A stretch of 64,000 nucleotides of DNA, taken from contig NC_083389.1 of assembly GCF_031755915.1 (NCBI RefSeq), positions 26,419,501-26,483,500 of the forward strand. The letters are read 5' to 3'. Positions 47,392-58,573 of this stretch are shown here, in pieces. Position numbers and translations under genes: made by a program. Positions within the stretch are counted from its first letter, which is position 1, and each line of letters begins with the position of its first letter. Under the pieces are notes generated by a model that was given only the letters and a program-made list of their open reading frames with translations, ran no database searches and was not told the DNA's origin. The DNA comes from Ziziphus jujuba. Lineage: Eukaryota > Streptophyta > Magnoliopsida > Rosales > Rhamnaceae.

Positions 47392-48674
47392 CTTTTTGAT
47401 GAGTGAAAGAAAGAGGTTAACAAAAGACAAAAACCCTTTTTTGTTTTTCATTTAGATTAGATAGGAATTTAATCCATAATGTATAAAAAATAAAATTTAA
47501 TGCAACTTGGTGTTTAAAGATGGTCTAATCCTAAATGATATAATCTTAAAAAGTTATCAAGAGTAAAAAGTACATTCCATTCTAATCTCAGAAGGACCAA
47601 TTTGTGTCCCAAATCTGCAGGAACCTCTGCTGAAAATAAGAAAATGGAATCTCCCTAAAACTCTTTGTAAGAGGGTAAATAAGAGAAAAACTCAAAAAAT
47701 TTTAAATAATTTTTACCTTTTGTTTTGTATGTCTCTTCTTCTTCTTCTTCTTCTTACACTGTACTTTAAAACTCTGCTTCAAAACTCTGTAAGATCTTTT
47801 CTCACAGAAGGAAAATTGAAATAATACTGAAAATGAAAAACAAAATTGAGAGGATAGGTGTCTGACATGCTGAGGTGTATTGAAAGCTCCTTTATATGGG
47901 ACATATGTGTGTGTGTGTACATATATTTTTTGGTATACGTGTGTATGCATATCTTTTTGGTATACAAACCAAACTTCTATTTATCAAGATGTTCAAATAA
48001 AACTTGGTTGCTCTGAAATTATACATGAACTTGGGCTTGCCTTTGAATCTCGTTGTTCTAGCAATTTGCTTATGTAAAATTTTGCAGACTATTGCGTTTC
48101 AGGATCTTCAATGATCATTTATTTAAGCTTCTACACAAAAACCATCATGCTTTAACTACTTATAGATAATTTTAACAGTGCAAAGATATGTAGTCATCAT
48201 CAATGACAATTATAACAAACTTAAAAATGGGATATTTGTTCTTAATCTTAATTTCATCATCATTATATTTTACATAAGAAGTCAGAATCATCCAAAGAAA
48301 ATCTTTGTATCTATTATAGATCAAGAATCAAAGTCCACACAAAGCATATAAGCTGGTGATCTCATAAAATTTACCAAAATGGTCCCCCATATAGATACAT
48401 ATATTAGATTTCCAATTTGTACCATTCATGAATAATCCATAAAATGCCAAGCTAGCTACTGATCTTTGGTGATTAACCAAAATACAGCTTCTTCTTCTTC
48501 TTTTTTACATAGTAGGATCATAGTTATATACTACGAGGAAAACAAAAAGGGTGCAAATCTCAAAAGAGAAGCAAAATGAATGCCGAGAAAGCATCTTTTT
48601 GTGTATTATGACCATGCACAAATACCCTTCACTTGCTGCCATAGTCTCAGACAACACATTTCACAATTACAATT

Positions 48675-48676
<2 letters not shown>

Positions 48677-48716
<40 letters not shown>
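48677..48716. repeat. (CT)20 microsatellite
   Basis: An uninterrupted CT repeat lies about 1.6 kb upstream of the kinase-like start codon. CT tracts are common in plant promoters and leaders. Confidence 0.9.
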
Positions 48717-48722
<6 letters not shown>

Positions 48723-50322
48723 GTACCATACTTCACAATATGACAAGATCCTTTCCACCAATCCCAGTTCTGCTTTCCAGCCAACACCCAGATCCCAACA
48801 AATTCAGAAAAACAAACAAAATAAATAAATATGAGAGAGTGACACATAGAGAGAGAGTTTACAGCTCAATAAGTATAACCTTCTTCACAAGTTCAACTAC
48901 TCAGACACAAATTTATAAATACATACAAAAGCAGGCAAAAAAGTAAGAGAGAAAAAAGAATATTTTGATAAATTTTCATTCTTAAAAGATAAAAAACAAT
49001 ATTGCCAAAAAAATAAATAAACAAAAACAAAGGCATATAGCCATGGAAAGCTGAGGGAAAGCTGTTAATCATGGTGTGTGGGATATGTCTTGTAATTTTG
49101 GCTCAGCTGTCATGACCCCATTAGAGGAAGAGTCCCATCTTCTGTGTAAGCAAAAATGGGAAGTCCCTTTTTTTCTTTCCAGATGGGATAACAAAAAAGA
49201 GGCAAAAAGGAAGATAGGGAGAATTCAGGGAAGAGACTTGGAATTGATAAGAGTGATAACCAACTTTTCCTTTGATCCCTTTCAATAATTATGTCTTCCA
49301 TGGTAAGCCCCCCCACCTCCAAAAATTATAAGTCTCTTTCATACCTGTTCACATACATTTAGTAAAAAACCTCCTCCATAAAAATATATTATACATTTAC
49401 AGTTGTAAAAACATTTATTTTTTCATTTTCATTTTTTTTTTTTTCAATGATCAATATAAAGTAAAAAATAGCAGAATAGTTTTCATCTTTCATTATATAT
49501 ATATATATATATATATACTTTTTTCCTATGTATAAATATCTTTCTTTTTTTCCCTGCTGTATTAAAATTTTGGAAGTACAGAGAGGCTGACGATTGAAAC
49601 TTTTTTTTTCTCTTTCTTTAAGCAATGCCAAATACAAACCAACATGACGGCTATATCAGCAATAAGAGAAAGGGGCAATAACATCATCTGCTTCATGTTT
49701 TTTTTCTACTTCTTTTCAAACTTAAAACCCCTCGTCGAAGCAAACAGAAAAACTGTGTTGGTTTCTGAAGGACAAACTTTATTCTTCAGTAATTTGTAGA
49801 TTCTCTTAAGTGTGTCATTCTGATGAGATGCTTATGAACACCAAACAGAGAAGTGGGGTAACTGAGAAAAAAATAAGCAAACTGAGTTGTCTTCTGGTTT
49901 CTTTGTTTAGACTTTTAGCTGTATTGAATCTTACCAAAATCCTGTTTTCAGAAGTAGATACTTGAAAGCAGCCAGTCAGCATTTGCTAACCACTTGTCGG
50001 CAGAGACAGAGAAAAAAAAAAAGGCACTTGAAATTGTTCAAATAAAAAACCTTGTCAACAAGACGGAATTCAACCCAAGATGCCATTTTGATGTGGAATT
50101 TCCTGTAAAAGGTGTCAAAATTTTTACTAGTTCTTGGATTCTCTTAGACCTTCCATTCCCCCACCCACCCCCCCCAGCCACTGAGAAGAATGACTGCTAT
50201 CTGTTTTTTTTTTAAGTACGTGGGTTTTGATCAATTTAAATTTTTACTTCCTGTTTTTTTGGCTTTCCTTTTATAGGTTCAATGTTCAAGTTTTTCTATT
50301 GGAGACTTAAAAACTTTGAAAC

Positions 50323-52371
50323 ATGTCAAAACCATCGGCAACAATTGTTGTTGGTGGTGCTGCTGGAGCGATCGCATTTATAGCAGTGGTTATAGGAATT
50401 GTGTGGTTCTGCAAGTTTCATTCTAAGAAATTCTCAAACAAGAACTCAGAAACAGGTTCCTCAGATCCATCTGCATTGGGTAAGTTCTTTTTGGACATTG
50501 AACTTGAAGAGTTTTTCAACTGCGTATTGAATATTGATCACTGACAATCTTTTTTTCCACAATCACAGTGGAGTGGAATAGAGGTGGAACCAGTTCAGGG
50601 ACAGCCCCGCATCCAATGGCAGTGAGGCAGTTCACACTGGAGGAATTAGGCCAAGCTACTAAGCATTTCAATGAGAGCAATCTCATCGGTTATGGAAGCT
50701 TTGGCACAGTTTATCAAGGTTTGCTTCGTGATGGGACGGTTGTGGCTATCAAAAGGCGTGCAGGTCCTCCTCAACAGGAATTTGTCTCAGAGGTATAGTT
50801 ATGTTATGTTCTATATATTCTGTGCATTATGTATAAAGATTCTTATTTGTGGTTGTTTTTTATTTTTATAGAACAGAATGAGTATGCTAAATGTAAGTAA
50901 AATTCTTGAGTTCTAAATTCATAAAACTTGGAAAAGAAAATAACAGATAATATGGCAGACAGGTATCTTTTTTGTGGGAGATTCAGCATCGAAATTTAGT
51001 TACTCTATTGGGTTACTGCCAGGAAAGTGAGTCTCAGATTTTGGTTTATGAGTATTTACCAAATGGAAGTGTGTGCAATCACTTGTATGGTATGAGTCAC
51101 TTTTTCAGAAATTTTTGATAATAGTTGTGTGGATACATTTTACTCAGTGCTAGTTCATCATTTCAACAGGTCCATCAACTAAACTAGAGTTCAAGAAGAG
51201 GCTAACCATCGCTCTAGGGGCAGCAAGAGGTAGGTCCCAAGATATTTGATGAATGTTCTAAAATAAACCAAAGTTAAGGAATTCAAAAAAAAAAACAAAA
51301 CAAAACAAAACAGAAAACAAAAAACTGAGTTGGAGAAATGGTGTTTCTATCTGGTTTCAGGTTTATGCCACTTGCATGGTCTAAAGCCTCCCATTGTACA
51401 TAAAAACTTCAAAACAGCCAATGTTTTGGTTGATGAGAACTTCATTGCTAGGATTGCAGATGCAGGGGTTTCAAGATTGCTTGAAAAGATTGAAGAAGCA
51501 GGTCCATCCGACAGATCTAGTGTCAATGTTTTCCAAGATCCAGAGTAAGTTAATTCAATTTTTCCTTAATTGCAGTTTATTCTTATTGTCCAAAGATAGC
51601 ATTTTTCATTAATATTTTCAATCTGCCAATCTGTGACAATATTTAGAGTAGGATCATCTGGGACTGCATCTGATGTATACAGCTTTGGTGTATTCCTTTT
51701 GGAGCTTATAACTGGACGTGAGGCTTTACATAATGACAACTTGGGATCTAATGAGAGCTTAATTCAATGGGTAAGTTAGATACCAGATAACCTTTGAATT
51801 CCTGGCAGAAATGTTATAAAATATATTTTCAAAATGTATCTCTTAGGATTCCAATTGTTTGAAGGACTGATTGTGGATCACTTTCTACGTCCTAGTTATG
51901 ACTTTTCTGTAGTTGTGGTATTTAATATTCAAAGTCTGACTTGAAAGGGAATTGTAGTAGTCACATTTCCTTTTTACCCTTTCTTCAATACTTTTTTACC
52001 CACAAAGTGGATCTTTGTAACCCTTTCTTCCATGCACTTCATTACCCTATTTTGTTTTGTCCAACAGCTTTTCTTAAGACAATGATTACAGGCTTCTATT
52101 GCTTTTTGTTACCTTGTATGTGAAGGTTGAAACTCAGCTGAGTATGAATGATTTTGTGGACCACCGGCTAGATGGAAGCTTCACTGCAGAAGGGATGAGG
52201 GATTTAATCAGGCTGACACTACAATGTATGAGTTTTCCAGGAAGAAGGCGCCCAAAAATGGAAATGGTTGTTCGTGAGCTCGAACGAATTCAAGAGAGAG
52301 AAATGGCTCTAACAACAATCATGGGAGAGAGCACTGCTACAATTACTCCAGGAAGCCTGCTATTTAGTTGA
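50323..52371 (+). CDS. Membrane-anchored receptor-like kinase homologue, probable pseudokinase (7 exons)
   Basis: Exons at 50323-50479, 50569-50792, 50963-51089, 51170-51229, 51361-51544, 51647-51770 and 52126-52371 join in frame to 373 residues, all with GT-AG junctions. A short N-terminus leads straight into one membrane segment (about 8-30) and then a basic stretch, with no extracellular domain. The kinase fold keeps the glycine loop GYGSFG (93-98) and the ATP-anchoring lysine of VAIK (K114). The HRD motif is HKN (203-205), replacing the catalytic aspartate, and DFG reads DAG (223-225). The APE region is also altered (QDPE). It therefore looks like a scaffold or regulator at the plasma membrane rather than an active kinase; that is inference. 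The family resembles plant receptor-like cytoplasmic kinases. I do not recognise the exact orthologue. Confidence 0.88.
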
Positions 52372-55300
52372 AATTGAATATGAACTTTTGTTAGAAAAAA
52401 AAAAAAAAAAAACAAAGGTTGTTGGTGTTCATTATGCTTGGGCTAAGTTTAAGCTTAACAACACCAATAACGGACAACTTTAGGCAAGTAAACTGCTGTA
52501 TATGAAAATATGATTCTATATATTCAATGATGGAAAAAAAAAAGCTTTTCAGCATAAAAAAGTAGTACTATTATAATAGCAAAGTTGCTGTTCAAAGTTG
52601 ATGTTTGGTGCAAAAGCTGAAATAATGCAAAGCAAGAATGAAGCACAGGTCAATTTCTGGTGCTACAGAGAGTTTCTCCACTAAAAAAAACACAAAATAG
52701 CAATGTCCATTATTCATCGACAGGCAACCTTGCATAGGGCAGAAGAGACAACCTTAGAAGTAAAGAAAACAGATCCAATAGCATTAGACTTTTTTCTAGA
52801 TCCAAAACCAAATTTAGGTAAGTAAAAAGTCTGGCATAATTAGCAGCACCAGAGCCAAGAAAAATGCTTGTATTCTCTGCAGAAAACTTTTCTACTCAGA
52901 AATACATAAAGGGAACAAGTATTCTGTCATATATATATATATATATATTAATAACTTCTTTGAAAGACAGATTCTTTAACTATCTGAATTGCTCTGTCAG
53001 CCATGGCCCTTGCCAAGAAAGCTTTAGGGCATATATAATAATTGCATATGTGCAGTTAAAAGAGGTACCAGCCATTGATACCTTGAGTACAGTTAAAAAT
53101 AATAATAATAATAATAATAATAAAAAGTTACTGCTTGCAGTGCATTAATATACAATACAATAGGTCACCAAATTACTCATATCCAACCATACCAAAAATA
53201 AAAACAAATACAGGTCATAGTCTCATAATATTAACCAAGAAAATTGAAACTACTAATTTGCCCCCCACATAGCTCGGTATTTTCATTTAAACGACTGAAG
53301 GAATCTACTCAATGAAAGTACTGGAATGGTACTGGTGAAAACCAGACTTAATAATCCTTTCAAATTGCAAAGCCAACAGATCGGAGACAAAATTTGGGCT
53401 ATTCACTTCTTCAATTTTTTTTAAATTTCCCAATATTTCATGAGTCTTCACCAATCAATTTACAACTTAATTGATATGTCAACCAATTTTAATGTCCCTC
53501 TTATGTTATGTCAACAAAATGTACCTTTGAGAGAGATTAATTCGAGTGTACCTTATGTGTTCGTATTGCACATTTCCACATTTGGTCAGATTAATCATTA
53601 AACAATTTCTATGGAAAGATCATATAAAAACAAAATATATTACATCTTGTAAATTAAACCAGCTGCTATGTCCCACTAGATTCCTTGCCTCCTCTTTGTC
53701 CAACTAAGATCCATAATGATATAGACGGCAGGTCCACAAAGATTTTAAGGTTGCCCTACTGAAATTTCCTCCTCCTGTTATAGTTTCAGGCATTTTATAT
53801 ATTATGATTTTTCACTCATTCACCAAACATGCTCATAAAGAGTAAATTATGGGAGAAAATGATTAGTTCCATTATTTACTGCCTGAATTTACTGACACCT
53901 TTTCGTCCATATTTATTGGATATAATCATATAGAAGTTTTTGTTTCTGTTATGATGCACCTGGAAGAGACATTTTTTTATTATTATTATTAATTTTTTTT
54001 TTTAGGGGGTAAAAACCTAGAAGACACATAGAAACTCCATAGATAGCTCAAGTGGCAAACTTTATCTTGCTTCTAGGACCAGAAGTCCAAAGAGAAAGAA
54101 CTCTACAGACCCATGTACAATACCAATTTTGGATTGTCATGCGAAAATGTTATAGGCCTTGGCTAAAATTTTAAGACATGAAGAGCACAGAAAATTGGAA
54201 GGAGATGAGGAACCAGAAAAGCAAAATCCAATTATGTGCTAAACAAGGTTTCTATGATCAGATTATTCTAAGAATAGTAGATAAAAATTTTGTTAGTTCA
54301 TGGCTCATCATATATTCATAAGTTTATAATTCATCCCAGTTCTTCTATTTTTTTTTTTGTAATGCAAGTTTATAAGTCATCTCATTGTTGTTTAAATTTA
54401 ATTTTGGTATTTTGTTCATAATTAATGAGGATTACAAGTCCAAGAATTCTTGAAAATCAATTTCTTGAAAATTATTTTTTTAGTGTTTGGTTACTAATCA
54501 AAATGCTGAAACTCAGGAGTAATTAAATTAATCTATATTTTAAAATTGAGAATAAATATATCTTTTAACAAATTGTATAAAACTAGTTTTCTAGAAAATC
54601 TCAAAACGACATTGTTTTTAGAGAAATAATTTTCAATCCTAACTTGAGAAATCCTACTTTCTCAAGTTGTGAGAACTAATTATTTCAAAAAACAAATAAT
54701 AATAAAATTGTGAGAATTAGTTTCCTCCATATTTATAGATTTCTCAAGTTGTGAGAACTAGTTATTTCAAAAAACTAATAATAATAAAATTGTGAGAATT
54801 AGTTTCCTCAATATCTATAGTTTTACCTTTCGAAAATTACCAAATATTAAAAAAAAAAAAATCTCTTTTCCAAATAATTTCAAATTCTCATTAAATTTGA
54901 TATTTTCCAAACCAGAAGGGGAGTTCTTAGAAAACAAGCGACTTAAGCAGAGCTCAATGTGTGCCTCTCAAGGTAGACCAAAAGCTTGTCCATATGTCAA
55001 GAGTTCATAATATACTACTTTTTGTTTGTGGACAGCTTAGAGGTTGGGTTTCCTTCATTGATCATGGCCCCACTTTAAGGAAGTCACCTTTGCTTATTAT
55101 TGAATTCTTCAAGGTAATTAATCAAAATATAAATAAGTGAATCAATGAAAAGTCTTCAAGACAAATAAAGTCAACATAAAAAATATGAAAACAGAGACAA
55201 GTAAATACTTTCTAAGCCACTATCTTCAAGTTCAGTCCAAAATTATATGGCTTATGGTAAAATTGAATGGTGAGGGGGGCCAAAACAGACCATAAAGTTA

Positions 55301-55743
55301 AACTAAACGCCTTGAAAGGTCAAAATCATGTTTTCAAATTATAATATCTAAAGTTTACAGACTAGGTTGAAATGATTTCCTTTGCTTTAGAGCATGCTTA
55401 GCAACATATGTTCAATCTTTTTTTTCTTTTTTTCCCTTTTTTTAGACTGCACATATGTTCAATTTTGAAGCTTTGAAAGTTGTTAATTAATGCCTAATGA
55501 TAGATTTAAAGCACATGTGTAGTTGTAACATGATTAGTAAATCGTGTGAAAAGTAAGTTTCTAAAAAAAAGATTGGGGAAACAAATCTATAAACAGCATA
55601 GTGCAAGAAACAGTGATTCACTGGAACTGAGTATTGAAAGTTTGTAATTTCCCTTTTTTTCAAGGACTTCACTTTTCCATGATCAAAAATGGAATTCAGG
55701 ATTTTTTTTATTAGAATAGGATTAATGGGTTAAACTCGATGTA
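52372..55743. other. Intergenic spacer
   Basis: The first few hundred bases are probably the 3' UTR of the kinase-like gene. Other contents are an AAT repeat near 53,097-53,123, a TA tract near 52,929 and an 82-base tandem duplication at 54,661-54,823. No gene is seen. Confidence 0.5.
54661..54823. repeat. Tandem duplication, 82-base unit
   Basis: The word ctcaagttgtgagaacta recurs at 54,661 and 54,743. It is followed in both copies by attatttcaaaaaa-like and aataataataaaattgtgag sequence. Confidence 0.85.
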
Positions 55744-55751
55744 GGTTTATG

Positions 55752-56672
55752 CAGTATTCTAAAAGGCGTAAGACGTCACAAGCAGTAAAGCCTTAAACCT
55801 TATGAGTTTAGGCATGCCTAGGTTGTCTAGGCGTAAAAAGGGGTTTCACAATTATATTATTATTTTAATATTATAAAGTTACTAAATAAACAAAATAATT
55901 TATATTTTAAATGTCAAAATATATATAAGTCTATATTACTTTTGTATGTGCAATAAACATAAATTAGCATGAAATTGATCATAATAGATTTATGAAAATT
56001 CATATTTTTCAAGTTTTCAACAATATATTAGTTTCAAAACATATATATTACAAACCTACAAGTACCTAATAATTCCTAGATTAGTATATACTTTAGCTAT
56101 TACCATAATCTACCTCTTGTTTAATTCTTTATCGGACTCTAATTCAATATCTACATCTTCATCCAACTCATCTTCCGTACTATATGATACAAAATCATTT
56201 TTCTCGGGCTTCCTAATTTCAACTTGAACATTTCTAGAACCTTTTTTAGTTGGTAACATATCATTCTCCATCTCATCATCATTTTCATCATCATTACAAC
56301 CTTCGACAATCCATGATTGTGCATTACTAGCATCACTTGCTAGTAGAGTCTCTAATTTATTACTCTTCTTTTTCTTATTCATCATTTTCATTTTTTTTAT
56401 TTAAGAAAAAAAAATTTAATCTTAAAAAGGTTTCCATTTTTTAACAATATATATATTTTAATTTCTTATAAATTATATTTTAACATTTTTTAAAAAATAA
56501 TCTTAGAAAAAAAAAAACTTTAAACAAAAAGACTCACGCCTTTTAAAGCCTATGTACGCATTAGGCGGTCAACAGAGCGTTGACCATTTTTTTCTAAATC
56601 TTACTACTATACAAGGCGTTATTTAAAAATATTAAGTCTAGGCGGCGCTTTTTCCCACCTTTTCGAACACTG
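55752..56672 (-). mobile_element. Non-autonomous hAT transposon (921 bases)
   Basis: The left end is CAGTATTCTAAAAGGCG. The right end, read in complement, is CAGTGTTCGAAAAGGTGGG. Both match the hAT terminal style. Eight-base flanks ggtttatg (55,744-55,751) and gatttatg (56,673-56,680) agree at seven positions, as expected for an aged 8-bp hAT target duplication. The inner regions near both ends repeat aggcg and ctaggc words. A transposase remnant lies inside, so this is an internally deleted hAT copy. Confidence 0.85.
56110..56391 (-). pseudogene. hAT transposase C-terminal remnant
   Basis: This 93-codon frame inside the hAT element contains LASDASNAQSWIVEG followed by acidic sequence. I recognise this from the C-terminal tail of plant hAT-type transposases with DUF659 and dimerisation domains. 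The catalytic parts are missing. Confidence 0.6.
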
Positions 56673-56680
56673 GATTTATG

Positions 56681-58573
56681 TATTTGGCTTAGTGATCCAA
56701 GTTTGATTAGAATAGTAATAAAGAGTTAGGCATTGAGGCATTGAAACAGATTATAAAAAATAATTTCTTTATTGCTCTTCAAATTGAATACATTTCAAAT
56801 GTAGAATAGGATCACCGAGTTAGATATTGAAACAAATTATGATTCCAAATCATAGAAAATACTTTCTTTATTGCTTTTCAAATTGATTACATCGTGTAAG
56901 CAAAAATAATGAAAATAAAATGATTACATATTTCCCAAGCAATAATACAAAATTTGAGCGTTCTCTGCTCCACTTCTTGCCCTTTTTATTATTCTTCTTC
57001 CGTGTAGAGGAGTGCGAAACTAATGCATGAAAAAGTAGGTTTTCAGAAAATAATTCAAAGCCAAAGCCAAACAATGAAAAGAATTTATTAACATTATATA
57101 TAATAATTAAATGAATAAATTATTGAAAACCTAAATCATTTACCATTGTTGAATAACTAAACTCGTGTCAATATTATATTTTAATTTTTCTATTTGATTT
57201 TAATAATAGACTTCATTTTATTTTAACAAAGAGACAACATTAGTAAAAAAAATAAAAAAAAATAAAAATGTTATTGCATTCCATTTCTTTAAGCAATGGA
57301 TTTATATTGGTTTAACAAAATCAATAAATTTACACAATGGAAAGAAAATAATGCCACTCTTAACAGCCAAGAGAAATAAAAGTTGGTGGAGAGAAATCAG
57401 GATGTGCTATAAGAAAACAAATCAATAAAGTTACAGATGGTGATTTTCAATTGGCCTTTACCTGTGGGTACGTATGATGATGTATGTTTTAAGCATCCAT
57501 CTTTATCCTGGTTACAATAATCACTTCAACCAGTAGCTCATGGTGATGTAACATTTAGGTACGAGATTTAGATTAGTTATTAAAATATATTCAACCACTA
57601 CCAGACATTGACTTGAGGGGTTCAACACATTTAGTCGCATGAACTTTTATATTTTTTTTTTTACATTTTACACTTATAAATTTCAAAAAGTATTACATTA
57701 TCCCTTTAACAATACACACACATCAGTTTAAAAAAATGAAATAAAAACAATATAAAATACTTTTTCATCAAATGTCATGAGTTGTGTATGGTTAATTTCA
57801 TAAACCCTATCTGTTGAAAATGCATAATTGAATTAAAAGAACAAAAAACAATTGTTTATAGGATAATGCAACACTTTTTATGATTCAAAAGTGTAATAAG
57901 TTCAAAGGAATTAAGTATGTTTAACCCAAAACTTAAATAAGTAACAACCATTTAGCATGCAAAGCTTGACACAGTGACAATCTTAGAATCCGATGTGCAT
58001 AATAATCTAATCATGCACAGATCAAACACAAATTTCCTATCTGTACCATTAAATTCTTATGAAATTTGTAAACCCACTATCATAAATTAGAATTGGGGGC
58101 AAAGCTAATTATTATAATTTAATCAGTCATCCTCACACAGATTAATCCAAGGAGAAGAACATTAATTCCCTTAGTGTTCCTCCTTTTCGGCTGTAGTTCC
58201 TGAATTACTCTGGAATATAAAATTTAAGAATTGCCTTGAAGTATTTGTAGAATAGCTGCTAGCCAGTCAAAATTGAAATTTGGTGACCTTTTGGGTTGGG
58301 TTGCTAGTTGCTTGGTTTTGCGCACTTTATGCAAAACTTGGCCCATATATGAGAAGCCTCGGCCTTGTCTTACTATAAGTATTTGGGCCATCGAAATAGA
58401 AAGCCCATAGACTTTAACAGGGCGTCGCATTTAGTCCACATGGAAAACTAATACGGCGTCGTTTTCGAAGCATAATCCAAAACGACACGCGGCAGTTAGT
58501 ACCCGTTACTTAGCTCAAACAGTAAACGGAACTGACTCTCTCTTCCTCACTCAATCGCATTTTGCCGCCTCCA
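56681..58573. other. Spacer and OBGC promoter
   Basis: An imperfect direct repeat of about 100 bases (near 56,700-56,890, shared word tttctttattgctyttcaaa) follows the hAT element. The last 200 bases are GC-richer and form the OBGC promoter and leader. No other gene is supported. Confidence 0.5.
58453..58488 (+). promoter_or_regulatory. Inverted CGTCGTTTT elements upstream of OBGC
   Basis: ACGGCGTCGTTTT at 58,453-58,465 faces AAAACGACAC at 58,479-58,488, about 85-120 bases before the start codon. This word occurs often in plant promoters of housekeeping and organelle-related genes. A role here is inferred. Confidence 0.45.

Larger units (their letters stand above)
46508..50322. other. Divergent intergenic region between TON2 and the kinase-like gene
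   Basis: This holds the promoters and 5' UTRs of both genes, which are transcribed away from each other. It includes a 56-base tandem duplication at about 47,281-47,391, a (CT)20 tract at 48,677-48,716 and a TA repeat near 49,495-49,516. The CT tract and ttttatagg near 50,276 could belong to the leader and a 5' UTR intron of the plus-strand gene. No further gene is supported. Confidence 0.5.

Noticed and set aside
47702..48077. Histidine/threonine-rich frames near tgtgtgtg
   Set aside because: They are caused by a TG/CA microsatellite near 47,905.
58224..58430. 68-codon minus-strand frame upstream of OBGC
   Set aside because: No known domain, and it overlaps the likely promoter of OBGC.
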